Assembly (NCBI GenBank): GCA_902590775.1
Contig: CACIYC010000006.1
Location: forward strand, 1 to 63,449
Direction: 5' to 3'
DNA length: 63,449 nt
From: an uncultured Prochlorococcus sp.
GTDB taxonomy: Bacteria; Cyanobacteriota; Cyanobacteriia; PCC-6307; Cyanobiaceae
Below are positions 19,938 through 29,155 of the stretch, piece after piece. The first letter of the stretch is position 1, and each line of letters begins with the position of its first letter. The notes under the pieces are model-generated. The model had not been told where the DNA came from, did no database searches, and saw nothing but the letters and a program-made list of their open reading frames with translations. The translations under genes and the position numbers were made by a program.

Positions 19938-21154
19938 TCTTCATTTGGTTGAAAATTCTCTAATTCCAATGAAACCATTTTTCTAACTTCATCTACTGAG
20001 ATAGATCTTTTAAGACTAATTCGACTCAATTCATCATGTTCAATCTTAAAAGTCACATTTCCATTTGGCCTACGAACTTGCTTAACGCGTACTTCCCCAA
20101 ATTCAGTTGTACATGTTCCAGCTCTACGAGGTAAAACCCAACGTCCTTCAAGATTCTCTCTTAATCCAATGGTGGTTCCAAAAGATAACCAAATCATCCT
20201 AAGTTTTTTAGCATTACTTGGGAGAGTAATTGCTGTCAAGCAAACCCCGATTCTCCCTTTCTTCATTTGTATTGATTGAGACGCAACTTCAATAGCGCCA
20301 TTATTCCTAAGTTGAGTTGTAAGAATGGCCAAATCTTCTGGAGAAGCATCATCAATCCAAGCCTGCTGCAAAACTACTTCTTCCCATTGCAAAATTTCTG
20401 ATTTCTTTTCGGAAGAAGAGCCTTCATCAGCATTAAGTAAGAAAATCCTCAAAAGGTTTGGCCTATCTAATTCTTTATGCCCTAATCCAATTCCTATAGA
20501 ATCAATGGCCAAAGAAGAGGGCTTCTTAACAAAATCAGCCAAAGCAATTAACAGTGCCAATCCTGTAGGTGTAGTCAATTCTCCAGAAAACTTCTCATTG
20601 AAAAAAAGCTTGATTTTATGTCTCCTTGCAAGTTCTAAAACCGCAGGGACAGGAACAGGTAGAACACCATGAGAAGTTTCGACAAAACCAGAACCAGCAG
20701 CAGGGAAATTACAAAAAATATTTTCAAGATTTAGATACTCAACTGCTGCACAAACTCCTGTTATATCAACGATAGAATCAATTGCTCCAACTTCATGAAA
20801 ATGAACCATATCAACATCAATTCCATGTACATATGCCTCGGCTTCTGCAAGTAAATTAAATACTTTTAAAACACTTTTTTTTAGAAAATTATTTAACTCG
20901 GAATTATTAATTAATTGTCGGATATCTGCCCAATTAGAATATTCAGACTTTAAACATTTATCTTCTACAAAAACTTTAACCCCCCTTAAGTTAAAACTTT
21001 TACAATCTTCATATTTTAAAGAGTAATCATTTCTAAGACCGAGTAAATCAAGAGGTTTATCTATAATGTAAGAAGGCACTCCTAAATCCAAAAATCCAGC
21101 CAAAAGCATATCACCTGAAACTCCAGCAGAACAATCAATAAAAAGATCTTTCAT
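19928..21154 (-). CDS. larC: LarC-like nickel-pincer cofactor insertion protein (DUF111)
   Basis: About 408 residues from MKDLFIDCSAGVSGDMLLAG (an earlier ATG lies at 21163). LarC inserts nickel into the pincer nucleotide used by lactate racemase-type enzymes. Hallmarks are the N-terminal DCSAGVSGDM, the VHFHEVGAIDSIVDI metal/His block, and FVETSHGVLPVPVPAVLEL, GELTTPTGLALL and the C-terminal ferredoxin-like domain with GRWVLPRR. In some bacteria larC needs a frameshift to make the full protein; here the frame is continuous. No larA, larB or larE lies in the window, so the acceptor enzyme is unknown. Confidence 0.85.
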   Translation of the reverse strand: MKDLFIDCSAGVSGDMLLAGFLDLGVPSYIIDKPLDLLGLRNDYSLKYEDCKSFNLRGVKVFVEDKCLKSEYSNWADIRQLINNSELNNFLKKSVLKVFNLLAEAEAYVHGIDVDMVHFHEVGAIDSIVDITGVCAAVEYLNLENIFCNFPAAGSGFVETSHGVLPVPVPAVLELARRHKIKLFFNEKFSGELTTPTGLALLIALADFVKKPSSLAIDSIGIGLGHKELDRPNLLRIFLLNADEGSSSEKKSEILQWEEVVLQQAWIDDASPEDLAILTTQLRNNGAIEVASQSIQMKKGRIGVCLTAITLPSNAKKLRMIWLSFGTTIGLRENLEGRWVLPRRAGTCTTEFGEVRVKQVRRPNGNVTFKIEHDELSRISLKRSISVDEVRKMVSLELENFQPNEDWK

Positions 21155-21247
21155 CTGATTCAAAAGAATATAGGCAAATTAAAGAATATATATTTCATCT
21201 ACATTCTTGAAATATTCAATAAGGAAGTTAGAAGCTTTAACATCATT

Positions 21248-21874
21248 TCATTTTCTATGAAATTTAGGCTTAGTTGAGTGTAAAGGTCCAATAAGTTGAC
21301 TATCCTCTACACAAAGTCTCTGCCCAAATCTACGAACATCAAGACTTACAAAGTTTCTCAACCAGTCTAATGGAATTTCGCCCTTTAAGTAAATCTTAAA
21401 TGGAAATTTCTTACTACCACACCCCTTCGCTTTTTGTCTGATTTTTATAACTAATTCTTTAGTCTCAGGCTTAGTAAAAATTAATTCTCCACGAATAGAA
21501 AAATAATCATCGCCTTCTTTTACTAAATCAATATCCTTTTTTAATATCTGGCCTGTTTCTTCAATTTTTCTAGAATCAGGCTTATGTTCCAAAGTACTTG
21601 GTTCCCAAATACCAGCTATCTGCAAGTGGAGTTGGTTGTTATCACGAGATCGTGGGTAGACAACCCACAAATGAGGAACATCAGTAGATATTTTATTTTT
21701 AATCAGGCTAAGAGCCCTTCCTAAAATTACAGCTTCAATTTCTTCTCCTTCTTCATCCAAAATGAATCCACGAGAAAAGCGATCAATATTTTCCGGTTTA
21801 TATTTTCCTCTTACTAAACCTATTGCCCTAAATTGCAATAATTCAGTGACTGGAGGAATGGGATGTTCTCTCAT
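21248..21874 (-). CDS. conserved cyanobacterial protein of unknown function
   Basis: I do not recognise a named family. The 208-residue soluble protein has a structured N-terminal part (LLQFRAIGLVRGKYKPENIDRF, EGEEIEAVILGRALSLI), a WVVYPRSRDNNQLHLQIAGIW strand pair, and a basic C-terminal half (LVIKIRQKAKGCGSKKFPFKIYLKG). The alternation of hydrophobic and charged residues suggests a beta-rich fold, possibly nucleic-acid binding, but this is only an impression. It lies on the same strand as larC, 94 bp upstream of it, with an AT-rich gap. Confidence 0.6.
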   Translation of the reverse strand: MREHPIPPVTELLQFRAIGLVRGKYKPENIDRFSRGFILDEEGEEIEAVILGRALSLIKNKISTDVPHLWVVYPRSRDNNQLHLQIAGIWEPSTLEHKPDSRKIEETGQILKKDIDLVKEGDDYFSIRGELIFTKPETKELVIKIRQKAKGCGSKKFPFKIYLKGEIPLDWLRNFVSLDVRRFGQRLCVEDSQLIGPLHSTKPKFHRK

Positions 21875-21922
21875 TGAGGAAAGTTAAACTTAGCCGTTTT
21901 TTAAAATACTCACTTTTTTATT

Positions 21923-22258
21923 TTAATTGTTGACTGAAAATCCCGCATCAGGAAAAGATTGATTTTTACCTTCTCTCTCAAATGCTTTTAATGCATCATC
22001 AATAGCATCTGAAGGCTCAGTTGCATTATTCATTGCTTCAAGACGCTTTAAAATATTCATTAATTCAGAAGGATTAGTAGGAAAATCAGAGTCATTAGAT
22101 TCTTCTAAAGAAGAATGTGCATCTTTTTCTTCTATATCACTGAAACCTGATATTAAAACGACATTTCTATTTGAGAATATATTTTCCTTAAAAAAACAAC
22201 CGATTGGGATTATAAGTCCTATCAAAAATATATATTTTATGTAGGAGAAGGTCTTCAT
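21923..22258 (-). CDS. small secreted or membrane-anchored hypothetical protein
   Basis: About 111 residues from MKTFSYIKYIF (22258; an upstream ATG adds two residues). The N-terminus is a hydrophobic segment YIFLIGLIIPIGCFF with a cysteine, resembling a signal anchor or a poor lipobox. The rest is acidic and low in complexity (SSLEESNDSDFPTNPSELM) with a short helical part EPSDAIDDALKAFERE. No named family. It is transcribed towards the 208-residue unknown gene, 48 bp away, and divergently from xth. Confidence 0.5.
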   Translation of the reverse strand: MKTFSYIKYIFLIGLIIPIGCFFKENIFSNRNVVLISGFSDIEEKDAHSSLEESNDSDFPTNPSELMNILKRLEAMNNATEPSDAIDDALKAFEREGKNQSFPDAGFSVNN

Positions 22259-22323
22259 ATCCATCTATGCTAAAAACTAAAGATAACCAATTCTAAACCA
22301 ACTTCAACTTAAAAGATCAAATC

Positions 22324-23154
22324 GTGTTAATTGCCACTTGGAACGTCAACTCAATTCGTACTAGAATCAACCAGGTTATTTCGTTCCTTGACGAAATAGA
22401 ACCTGACCTTTTGTGCTTGCAAGAAACAAAAGTAGAAGATAAATTATTTCCAAAAGAATGTATTGAAGAAAAAGGTTATCATCTAGGAATATATGGTCAG
22501 AAAGCTTATAACGGTGTTGCTTTAATAAGCAAGTTTCCACTAGAAGATATAAGGAAAGGAATGCATGGAGAGCTTTTATCAGATCAAAATTGTAGTTACT
22601 TTGATGAGCAAAAAAGAATTATAAGTTCATTAATTGACGGAATTAGAGTTGTCAATGTATATGTTCCAAATGGAGCGACTATTAACTCTGAGAAATACAC
22701 ATACAAAATAAAATGGTTAAATCAATTATACAATTATTTAAAAGAGCAGCAGAAAAGGGCCGAGCCTTTATGTCTACTTGGAGATTTTAATATTGCACTC
22801 GAAGAGAGAGATATTCATAACCCAGATAAATTCAACAAAGGAATCATGGCAAGTCAAGAAGAGCGCGAAGCTCTAGAAAAAGCTCTTGACAATAAATTAG
22901 AAGATGTATTCAGACTTTTCGAACAAAAAAGTGGGCATTGGAGTTGGTGGGACTATAGGAGTGGAGCATGGCAAAGAGATCAAGGTTGGCGGATTGATCA
23001 CATATACCTAAGTACAGAATTAATCAACAACGCTAAAAGTTGCGTAATTCATAAAAAATCTAGAGACAACATCCAACCAAGCGATCATGCTCCTGTAATC
23101 GTAAATATCAATTGGCCTCCTTCTGAATTGTCGTACGAACCTTTCATGGAATAA
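22324..23154 (+). CDS. xthA: exodeoxyribonuclease III / AP endonuclease
   Basis: Base-excision repair nuclease that nicks at abasic sites and degrades 3' ends. The 276-residue protein has the full EEP-nuclease set: IATWNVNSIRTR, CLQETKV (metal-binding Glu), YVPNGA, LGDFNIALEERDIHN (Asp and Asn of the active site), WSWWDYRSG, WRIDHIYLS, and the terminal SDHAPV with the catalytic His. The start is GTG at 22324, the residue before LIATWN; no better ATG lies nearby. 59 bp of spacer separates it from the divergent gene. Confidence 0.93.
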   Translation: MLIATWNVNSIRTRINQVISFLDEIEPDLLCLQETKVEDKLFPKECIEEKGYHLGIYGQKAYNGVALISKFPLEDIRKGMHGELLSDQNCSYFDEQKRIISSLIDGIRVVNVYVPNGATINSEKYTYKIKWLNQLYNYLKEQQKRAEPLCLLGDFNIALEERDIHNPDKFNKGIMASQEEREALEKALDNKLEDVFRLFEQKSGHWSWWDYRSGAWQRDQGWRIDHIYLSTELINNAKSCVIHKKSRDNIQPSDHAPVIVNINWPPSELSYEPFME

Positions 23155-23510
23155 ATTTTACTTATCCGAGGTGAGAAGACATATAAGAGCATTGTCAGCT
23201 TTCAAAGGGTTAAAAACAAGCAACAAAAAATTGAATCTGAAATTTTCTTGATAAATGAAGTTTTTATGAACATCTATTGTCAAATCATCACAGTATTAAA
23301 ATATATGTTTTGAACACATTCAAGGATGGAAGAATTCGTGGAAGAGGCTTATTTTGCAATGGATTACAAGGGAAAGACCACCCAAGATCGAAACAAGAAA
23401 TGTATCAGCCCGAACTATTGAGGTAAAGAAAAAATTAGAACTTTTAGACTAATTCGACTCTTTTAGGCCATTATGGCGAACTGTCTTATCAGCTTATTTG
23501 CTTAGGTGCC
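23155..23510. other. intergenic region before hemL, with a possible 31-residue frame
   Basis: The 356 bp hold no recognised element. A frame at 23326-23421 would encode MEEFVEEAYFAMDYKGK and 14 more residues ending CISPNY; its codon use is not odd, but the only purine-rich stretch (AAGG) touches the ATG, so it is a weak candidate. The rest is AT-rich and presumably carries the hemL promoter. Confidence 0.3.
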
Positions 23511-24812
23511 GTGACGAACGCCTTCAACACATCTAATTCCAAGACTGTGTTTAACGCTGCTAAAGAGCTAATGCCTGGTGGTGTCAGCTCTCCTGTTCGC
23601 GCTTTCAAGTCTGTGAATGGAGATCCAATTGTTTTTGATCGAGTCAAAGGACCATACGCTTGGGACATAGATGGGAATCGTTTCATCGACTATGTAGGCA
23701 GCTGGGGTCCTGCTATATGCGGTCATTCTCATCCTGAGGTAATAGCATCTCTTCAAGAGGCATTAGAGAAAGGGACAAGCTTTGGTGCGCCTTGTGAGCT
23801 GGAAAACAAGCTTGCTGAAATGGTCATAGAGGCAGTCCCTAGTGTGGAGATGGTCCGTTTTGTTAATAGTGGGACAGAGGCCTGTATGGCCGTACTTAGG
23901 CTTATGAGAGCTTTTACAGGAAGAGACAAGCTAATCAAGTTTGAGGGGTGTTATCACGGACATGCAGATATGTTCCTTGTTAAAGCAGGTTCTGGTGTAG
24001 CTACTCTTGGTTTACCTGATTCCCCTGGAGTCCCTAGAAGCACAACATCAAATACCCTTACCGCTCCATTTAATGATCTTGAAGCCGTAAAAGAGCTTTT
24101 TGCAGAAAATCCAGATGCGATCTCAGGTGTAATTCTTGAACCTATCGTTGGAAATGCAGGTTTCATACCTCCAGAACCTGGATTTCTAGAAGGACTTCGA
24201 GAACTAACTAAAGAGAATGGGGCATTACTTGTTTTTGATGAAGTTATGACAGGTTTTAGAATTAGCTATGGCGGAGCTCAAAAGCGTTTCGGTGTTACTC
24301 CTGACCTAACGACTATGGGGAAAGTCATTGGCGGTGGACTTCCTGTCGGAGCCTATGGAGGTAGAAAAGAAATCATGTCAATGGTTGCCCCAGCAGGTCC
24401 TGTATATCAAGCAGGGACACTAAGTGGAAACCCACTTGCAATGACAGCTGGAATTAAAACCTTGGAAATACTTAAACAAGAAGGAACTTATGAACGTCTT
24501 GAGAACATGACCACCAAGCTGATAAATGGAATATGTGATTCAGCAAAGCAATCAGGATTAGCAATTACGGGAAGCAGCATAAGTGGAATGTTTGGGTTCT
24601 ACTTATGTGAAGGTCCAGTAAGAAATTTTGAAGAAGCCAAGCAAGCAGATTCAGATTATTTTGGAAGACTTCATCGAGCCATGCTTCAAAAAGGAATTTA
24701 TTTGGCTCCAAGTGCCTTTGAAGCAGGGTTTACATCTCTTGCACATTCAGAAGATGATATAGATATGACTTTGCAAGCATTCAACGAATGTTTTAACGAA
24801 CTCTCTTCATGA
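23511..24812 (+). CDS. hemL: glutamate-1-semialdehyde 2,1-aminomutase
   Basis: A PLP enzyme that turns glutamate-1-semialdehyde into 5-aminolevulinate in the C5 pathway, which feeds chlorophyll and heme. The 433-residue sequence has [13 protein letters not shown], the [15 protein letters not shown] region, [25 protein letters not shown], the [10 protein letters not shown] Asp that holds the cofactor, and [17 protein letters not shown] with the PLP-binding Lys. Start is GTG at 23511 ([11 protein letters not shown]). Length and motifs are complete. Confidence 0.95.
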   Translation: MTNAFNTSNSKTVFNAAKELMPGGVSSPVRAFKSVNGDPIVFDRVKGPYAWDIDGNRFIDYVGSWGPAICGHSHPEVIASLQEALEKGTSFGAPCELENKLAEMVIEAVPSVEMVRFVNSGTEACMAVLRLMRAFTGRDKLIKFEGCYHGHADMFLVKAGSGVATLGLPDSPGVPRSTTSNTLTAPFNDLEAVKELFAENPDAISGVILEPIVGNAGFIPPEPGFLEGLRELTKENGALLVFDEVMTGFRISYGGAQKRFGVTPDLTTMGKVIGGGLPVGAYGGRKEIMSMVAPAGPVYQAGTLSGNPLAMTAGIKTLEILKQEGTYERLENMTTKLINGICDSAKQSGLAITGSSISGMFGFYLCEGPVRNFEEAKQADSDYFGRLHRAMLQKGIYLAPSAFEAGFTSLAHSEDDIDMTLQAFNECFNELSS

Positions 24813-24862
24813 TCAAAATAAATATTAATTAAGAATGAAATATTGATTTTTATTCTTTTAAA

Positions 24863-25669
24863 TTAGTTTCTTCTCCCACCTACTATTACAGGAGTATTAT
24901 TTCCTGAAGTTCCAGGTAATGCAGGAACTACTTGAGTCTTTCCATCCCATTTATCTAAAAATAATTTAAATAAAACTTGGTCATCAAGACTTTTATTAAG
25001 AGTGTCATATCTTTTTGCCTCTTGTTCAGCTATTTTTACTTCGGTTTGAGCCCTTAATAATTGCTGTTCAGCAATCTGCTTTTGCTCAATAGCTGCTCTA
25101 TATTCCTCTGCAATCTCTAGACCAGTTAAATCAAGTCCTTGGATATCAACATAACCAAATTGACTAATTTCATCAGCAACAGTTTTCTCAACAATTGCAG
25201 AAATATCACTCCATGAGCTAGCAATAGTTACCAACTCATATTTAGAGAAAACAGATTTCAGTGCCTTTAATAAGGAAGGCTTAATTATACGATTATAGAT
25301 TTCCCTATCATTGTATGAAATTGTTCTAAATACTCGACCAGCCTCGCTAGATTTAAGAGCATATTTCACAGTTGCTGTAGCTGAAATCACCTGCAAATCT
25401 TTTGTCAAAGACTCAAATTCTTCAGGCCTTACTTGCGTCTGCACATTAAAAGGGTAAGTATTCTGAACAAATGGCAATTTAAAGTTAAGTCCTGGAAGGC
25501 GAGCTGAGCCACTTACCTTTCCAAGAGTCGTAACTACTGCCACCTGTCCGGCTGGGACAATAAACAAAGCTTGAGTAAGTAGCAGTAAACCAGTAAATGA
25601 AACTATGAGAGCAAGAGTTGCTGTTCCTCCAGAGCCTCCTGGAGTCACATTTCGAATAGGGTTAGTCAT
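24863..25669 (-). CDS. prohibitin/SPFH-domain membrane protein
   Basis: A 268-residue prohibitin-like protein. The N-terminus has a Gly-rich start and a single membrane segment (TLALIVSFTGLLLLTQALFIV, about 17-37). The SPFH domain follows (PAGQVAVVTTLGKVSGSARLPGLNFKLP, DLQVISATATVKYAL), then a long charged coiled coil (AAIEQKQIAEQQLLRAQTEVKIAEQEAKRY). Such proteins form large membrane rings and often stabilise proteases; in cyanobacteria the function is unclear. It appears monocistronic, with about 90 bp to the next gene on the same strand. Confidence 0.82.
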   Translation of the reverse strand: MTNPIRNVTPGGSGGTATLALIVSFTGLLLLTQALFIVPAGQVAVVTTLGKVSGSARLPGLNFKLPFVQNTYPFNVQTQVRPEEFESLTKDLQVISATATVKYALKSSEAGRVFRTISYNDREIYNRIIKPSLLKALKSVFSKYELVTIASSWSDISAIVEKTVADEISQFGYVDIQGLDLTGLEIAEEYRAAIEQKQIAEQQLLRAQTEVKIAEQEAKRYDTLNKSLDDQVLFKLFLDKWDGKTQVVPALPGTSGNNTPVIVGGRRN

Positions 25670-25755
25670 AAAATTTTTCCAATACTTAGAGCATATCTTT
25701 ATATCGCAAATTTTGTAGTTAAATCAATTAAATTGATTTTGTAATCAAAATAAAA

Positions 25756-25962
25756 TCAATTTTCCAAGAGGCCTTTAGCAACATCCAAAACCTCAAGATA
25801 AAGAGTTTCATCTACTTCTCTTATGTCATATTCAAAAGGCATTAATCCATGATGGTGCTCGTGAATTACCATCCAACAAGCCTTCTCAAGCTCAAAATTA
25901 TGCGATTGCTTTAAAAGTTCGATTGTCTTTATAGCTAATGAATGAACCAAAATTGAATCCAT
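25756..25962 (-). CDS. conserved small protein of unknown function
   Basis: A 68-residue, mostly helical protein, starting MDSILVHSLAIKTIELL. It has a distinctive MVIHEHHHGLMPFEYDIREVDETLYLEVLDVAK region with a His cluster (HEHHH) that might bind a metal, but no named family is known to me. It sits 22 bp upstream of yajQ on the opposite side of yajQ's stop, in the same direction, so they may be co-transcribed, yajQ first. Confidence 0.6.
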   Translation of the reverse strand: MDSILVHSLAIKTIELLKQSHNFELEKACWMVIHEHHHGLMPFEYDIREVDETLYLEVLDVAKGLLEN

Positions 25963-25984
25963 TTTTTATGAAGTTTTGCCCTAA

Positions 25985-26482
25985 TTATCTATAATTTTCA
26001 AATTGTAATGGTATTTCATACTCTTCTTCTTTTTTCTTAAGTATTTCTATCGCTAATTGCAATTCATCTTTATTCTTTCCTGAAACCCTTAAGCTATTAC
26101 CTTGGATTGAAACAGTAATTTTTTTAAGTTGATCTCTCACATCTTTACTTAATTTCTTTGCTATATCTTGATCCAGTCCTTTTCTTAAAGCAATATTTTG
26201 CTTTATCTTATTCCCCGAAACAATCATAGAATCTTTGAAATCAAAAATCTTTAAAGATAACTTTCTTTTGGTAGCTTTTTGGAGAAGGATATCTACTATT
26301 GCTTTCAAGGTCATATCGCTGGTAGTTACAATAACAACTTCTTCTTCCTCTAAAATGATCTCACTATTTGAGTCTTTTAAATCATAACGTTGTGAAACTT
26401 CTCTTTTAATTTGATCAATTGCATTAACCAACTCTTGACGATCAAAATCCGAAACAACATCAAAAGAATAAGATGCGGCCAT
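25985..26482 (-). CDS. yajQ: YajQ family nucleotide-binding protein
   Basis: About 165 residues from MAASYSFDVVSDFDRQELVNAID (an upstream ATG adds three residues). YajQ proteins fold as two ferredoxin-like domains; in Xanthomonas a homolog binds c-di-GMP, and others bind nucleic acids. The pattern here includes QIKREVSQRYDLKDSNSEIIL and VRDQLKKITVSIQGNSLRVSGKNKDELQLAIE, typical of the family. Its role in Prochlorococcus is unproven. It may share a transcript with the 68-residue gene downstream. Confidence 0.88.
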   Translation of the reverse strand: MAASYSFDVVSDFDRQELVNAIDQIKREVSQRYDLKDSNSEIILEEEEVVIVTTSDMTLKAIVDILLQKATKRKLSLKIFDFKDSMIVSGNKIKQNIALRKGLDQDIAKKLSKDVRDQLKKITVSIQGNSLRVSGKNKDELQLAIEILKKKEEEYEIPLQFENYR

Positions 26483-26559
26483 GATAATCAACTATATAGA
26501 TTCATATTATAGCTAATAATAAAGTCAAAGAGATTTAAAGAAATCCCATCATAAAAAAG

Positions 26560-27111
26560 CTAATCAAAAAACAACAGGCTAACAACCTTACCCATATCTT
26601 CAGCGCTATGACAACTACTCAATAAAGTCTCACTATCATGAAATGCAAAGCAAATAAGCTGATCAGAACGGCTAATTATTTCCTGATTACATAAACTACT
26701 TGCCATAGGTAAAGACAAGTCATCATTGTCAGGCTTCTCAACCAGGTGCAAAACTTGATCTAATAACTTGCATATTTCACTGGGCTGGCGATCAAGGCTC
26801 TGCGGAAGCAAAACTGTCAGCAAAGAAGGATCAACCTCTAGAGTCGCTCTAATAACAGCAGCATTAACCCCTTGAGAACCAGATGTGATAAGAGAATGTC
26901 CTTCTTGTACCAAAGAACGAGCAATTAATTCAACAAGATGTATTGTCACGACGGGGACATGCCTGCTTCCTAAAAAAGCTATTCTTCTTTTCCCTTTATC
27001 TTGTAATAACGCCAACTCTTGAGCCAACGTATCAATGCTCCCTGTTTGAGGTAAATCTAGCGATTGACTTCGACGCAAAGAAATTCTCTTACTGTTATTT
27101 GAACCTAGCAA
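26560..27111 (-). CDS. DprA-/LOG-like Rossmann-fold protein
   Basis: A 183-residue protein with RRIAFLGSRHVPVVTIHLVELIARSLVQEGHSLITSGSQGVNAAVIRATLEVDPSL. This resembles the GSR/TSG strand-loop pattern of the DprA (Smf) and LOG-type Rossmann folds, which bind single-stranded DNA or nucleotides. It lacks the winged-helix parts of real DprA, so transformation is not implied. A second part (NQEIISRSDQLICFAFHDS) fits the continued fold. It lies only 5 bp downstream of the BioD-like gene on the same strand, so the two are surely co-transcribed. The annotation is by fold resemblance only. Confidence 0.55.
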   Translation of the reverse strand: MLGSNNSKRISLRRSQSLDLPQTGSIDTLAQELALLQDKGKRRIAFLGSRHVPVVTIHLVELIARSLVQEGHSLITSGSQGVNAAVIRATLEVDPSLLTVLLPQSLDRQPSEICKLLDQVLHLVEKPDNDDLSLPMASSLCNQEIISRSDQLICFAFHDSETLLSSCHSAEDMGKVVSLLFFD

Positions 27112-27116
27112 TGATC

Positions 27117-28214
27117 TTACGATTTTGAGGGGATACCTAAAAAGCTAAATAATCTTTTTAAATCACAATTGTCTTCAACCAATCTAAATGCATAAGAAGC
27201 TTTTACATCTTCATGCAAACGAACATGACCAAAAGCCTGTTCAATAACCTCTACGGTTGAAAGAGTATCACTCTCCACTTTCAGCAAAGGTACTTCCAAC
27301 TCTTCAGCACGATTTATCAACTGAGGCAATGGCTCTCCAGCTCCTGTAAGAATCAAACATTGCGTAGAAGCTTCCAATGCAGCAAGTTGAATATCAGTTC
27401 TATCAGCTCCAGTGACAACTGCCATATTTCGGCGTTTGCGAAAAAACTCCATAGCCGAATTAACACTCATAGCTCCAATACTTAACGTTTCAACCATCAA
27501 CTCAAGCCTCTCTGAACAACATATAACACGAGCTTGAAGTCTTCTTACTAATTCTTCTACAGTCACGCTTCTTAAAAGCGGGGACCTAGGCATTACCCCA
27601 AAGACATCAATGTCAAGTGCTTTTAACGCGGGTACTATTTGCTCTTTAAGATCTTTAACATCATCTGGTGTAACAGCATTTAGTACAACTCCCAACAAGC
27701 GACTCCCAAGAGATGCTTTAGCCGCCAACAAAGCATCAACACTTCGGCTGTCTTTCCACAAATGAACTAATAAGACCTTTGCTTGAAATTCTTTAGAAAG
27801 CTGAGAAAGGCTCAACCCATAAAGCATACCCTCATCAATACTCCCTGCTGCTTCCAAAATATTTAAGCCTTCAAAAGAATCATTAAGTTTTTCCTTCAAT
27901 GATTCAAAACGTTCTCCAGGGGCAATAAATGAATCAAAAAGTCGTTTTTCGGCTGTATTGGTAGCCAAGAGATCCACAGATGGAATCAGATGATCATCTT
28001 TTAATCCAACAATCGAGCCTATGAAGCGAACATCATCATCTATCAAAGGGGATGAAGTGTTGATATTTTCTTCATTCAACTCAATACTTGTAGCAAGAGG
28101 CTTACCAAAACGAACTCTCACATTTAGAGCTTTTAAGTATCTAGCGACACCCAACACTAAGGCTGATTTCCCACTAAAAGACTCGCAAGACCCAATCATC
28201 AAGGTCTTACCCAT
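27117..28214 (-). CDS. BioD-like/DRTGG-domain protein (N-terminal part of phosphotransacetylase type)
   Basis: A 365-residue protein matching COG0857, the regulatory half of long phosphotransacetylases, without the catalytic Pta domain. It has a P-loop-like start IGSCESFSGKSALVLGVARYL (residues 7-27), a BioD/CobB-like fold with LEAAGSIDEGMLYG and LLVHLWKDSRSVDALLAAKASLG, and a DRTGG-like domain with the sequence VTGADRTDIQLAALEAS near residue 265. Family members are regulatory; no target is known here. It precedes the Rossmann protein by 5 bp. Confidence 0.75.
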   Translation of the reverse strand: MGKTLMIGSCESFSGKSALVLGVARYLKALNVRVRFGKPLATSIELNEENINTSSPLIDDDVRFIGSIVGLKDDHLIPSVDLLATNTAEKRLFDSFIAPGERFESLKEKLNDSFEGLNILEAAGSIDEGMLYGLSLSQLSKEFQAKVLLVHLWKDSRSVDALLAAKASLGSRLLGVVLNAVTPDDVKDLKEQIVPALKALDIDVFGVMPRSPLLRSVTVEELVRRLQARVICCSERLELMVETLSIGAMSVNSAMEFFRKRRNMAVVTGADRTDIQLAALEASTQCLILTGAGEPLPQLINRAEELEVPLLKVESDTLSTVEVIEQAFGHVRLHEDVKASYAFRLVEDNCDLKRLFSFLGIPSKS

Positions 28215-28376
28215 GAGCGGACTCCATCTATCAGCTATAACTAAATATTAGTCATATATATAGAATAGTGATTGTTTTTTGGCAAAATAATGTTGGGATC
28301 CAAGGAATTAAACGCTTTGCTATTCCTTTTTTCTAACCTCGCATTAATAATCTCGTCCTGAGATCCCTATTTTTTA

Positions 28377-29144
28377 ATGGCTTTTCTCAATCAAGACAAA
28401 ATTGATGAACATAGCGAGAAAATTTTTTGGGAAAACCGAAAAGTAGGCATTACAGGTGCTTCAGGGACTCTTGGAATGGCATTGGCAAAAGTTCTTAGAG
28501 AAAAAGGGTCTTTTGTTTTTGGCATAACTCATCGATCAATTGAAAAAAAGGTTGATGTAAAAGATGGCCCAAACCAATGGGTTCATTGGCATTGCGGAAA
28601 TGAGAAGGAACTGGACAAACTTCTAGGAAACTTAGATATTTTGATACTTAATCATGGAATTAATCCAGGAGGGAATCTCGATACCGATTCACTAAATAAA
28701 GCTATTGAAGTAAATGCTCTAAGCAATTGGCGCCTTATTGAAAGTTTTGCAAAAATTGCATTAGGACAGCAAGATACCTCAAGGTATAAAGAGATTTGGA
28801 TCAATACATCAGAAGCGGAAATCCAGCCTGCATTTAGTCCTTCATATGAAATTAGTAAAAGATTAATTGGTCAATTAGTAAGCTTTAAATATAGCTCACT
28901 TACGACAGATGAACAAAAGAAACTAAGACTTAAGAAGTTAATCTTAGGTCCATTTCGTTCGCAATTAAATCCTATAGGTATAATGAATGCAGACTTTGTT
29001 GCTAATACAATTATCAATAAATCGATAGGTTCATCTAAGTTAGTTATTGTAACGCCTAATCCAATTACCTATCTAATTATGCCTTTAACTGAAATGTGTA
29101 GGGAGATATATTTTAACTTTTTTAAATTTCAAAGTAAAACCTAA
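28377..29144 (+). CDS. short-chain dehydrogenase/reductase
   Basis: A 255-residue SDR with the nucleotide-binding VGITGASGTLGMALAKVLREKG (residues ~23-44), the NHGIN stretch in place of NNAG, and the active-site part WINTSEAEIQPAFSPSYEISKRLIGQL. The YxxxK pair is present as Tyr-Glu-Ile-Ser-Lys, preceded by Ser. The C-terminus ends with a hydrophobic patch (TPNPITYLIMPLTEMC) that may sit on a membrane. Substrate unknown. It is divergent from the BioD-like gene, with a spacer of about 160 bp. Confidence 0.8.
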   Translation: MAFLNQDKIDEHSEKIFWENRKVGITGASGTLGMALAKVLREKGSFVFGITHRSIEKKVDVKDGPNQWVHWHCGNEKELDKLLGNLDILILNHGINPGGNLDTDSLNKAIEVNALSNWRLIESFAKIALGQQDTSRYKEIWINTSEAEIQPAFSPSYEISKRLIGQLVSFKYSSLTTDEQKKLRLKKLILGPFRSQLNPIGIMNADFVANTIINKSIGSSKLVIVTPNPITYLIMPLTEMCREIYFNFFKFQSKT

Positions 29145-29155
29145 AAGAATCTTTT

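Noticed and set aside
28290-28361. Tiny 23-residue hydrophobic frame (MLGSKELNALLFLFSN...) before the SDR gene
   Set aside because: Too short, no clear ribosome-binding site, and no match to known small photosystem subunits.
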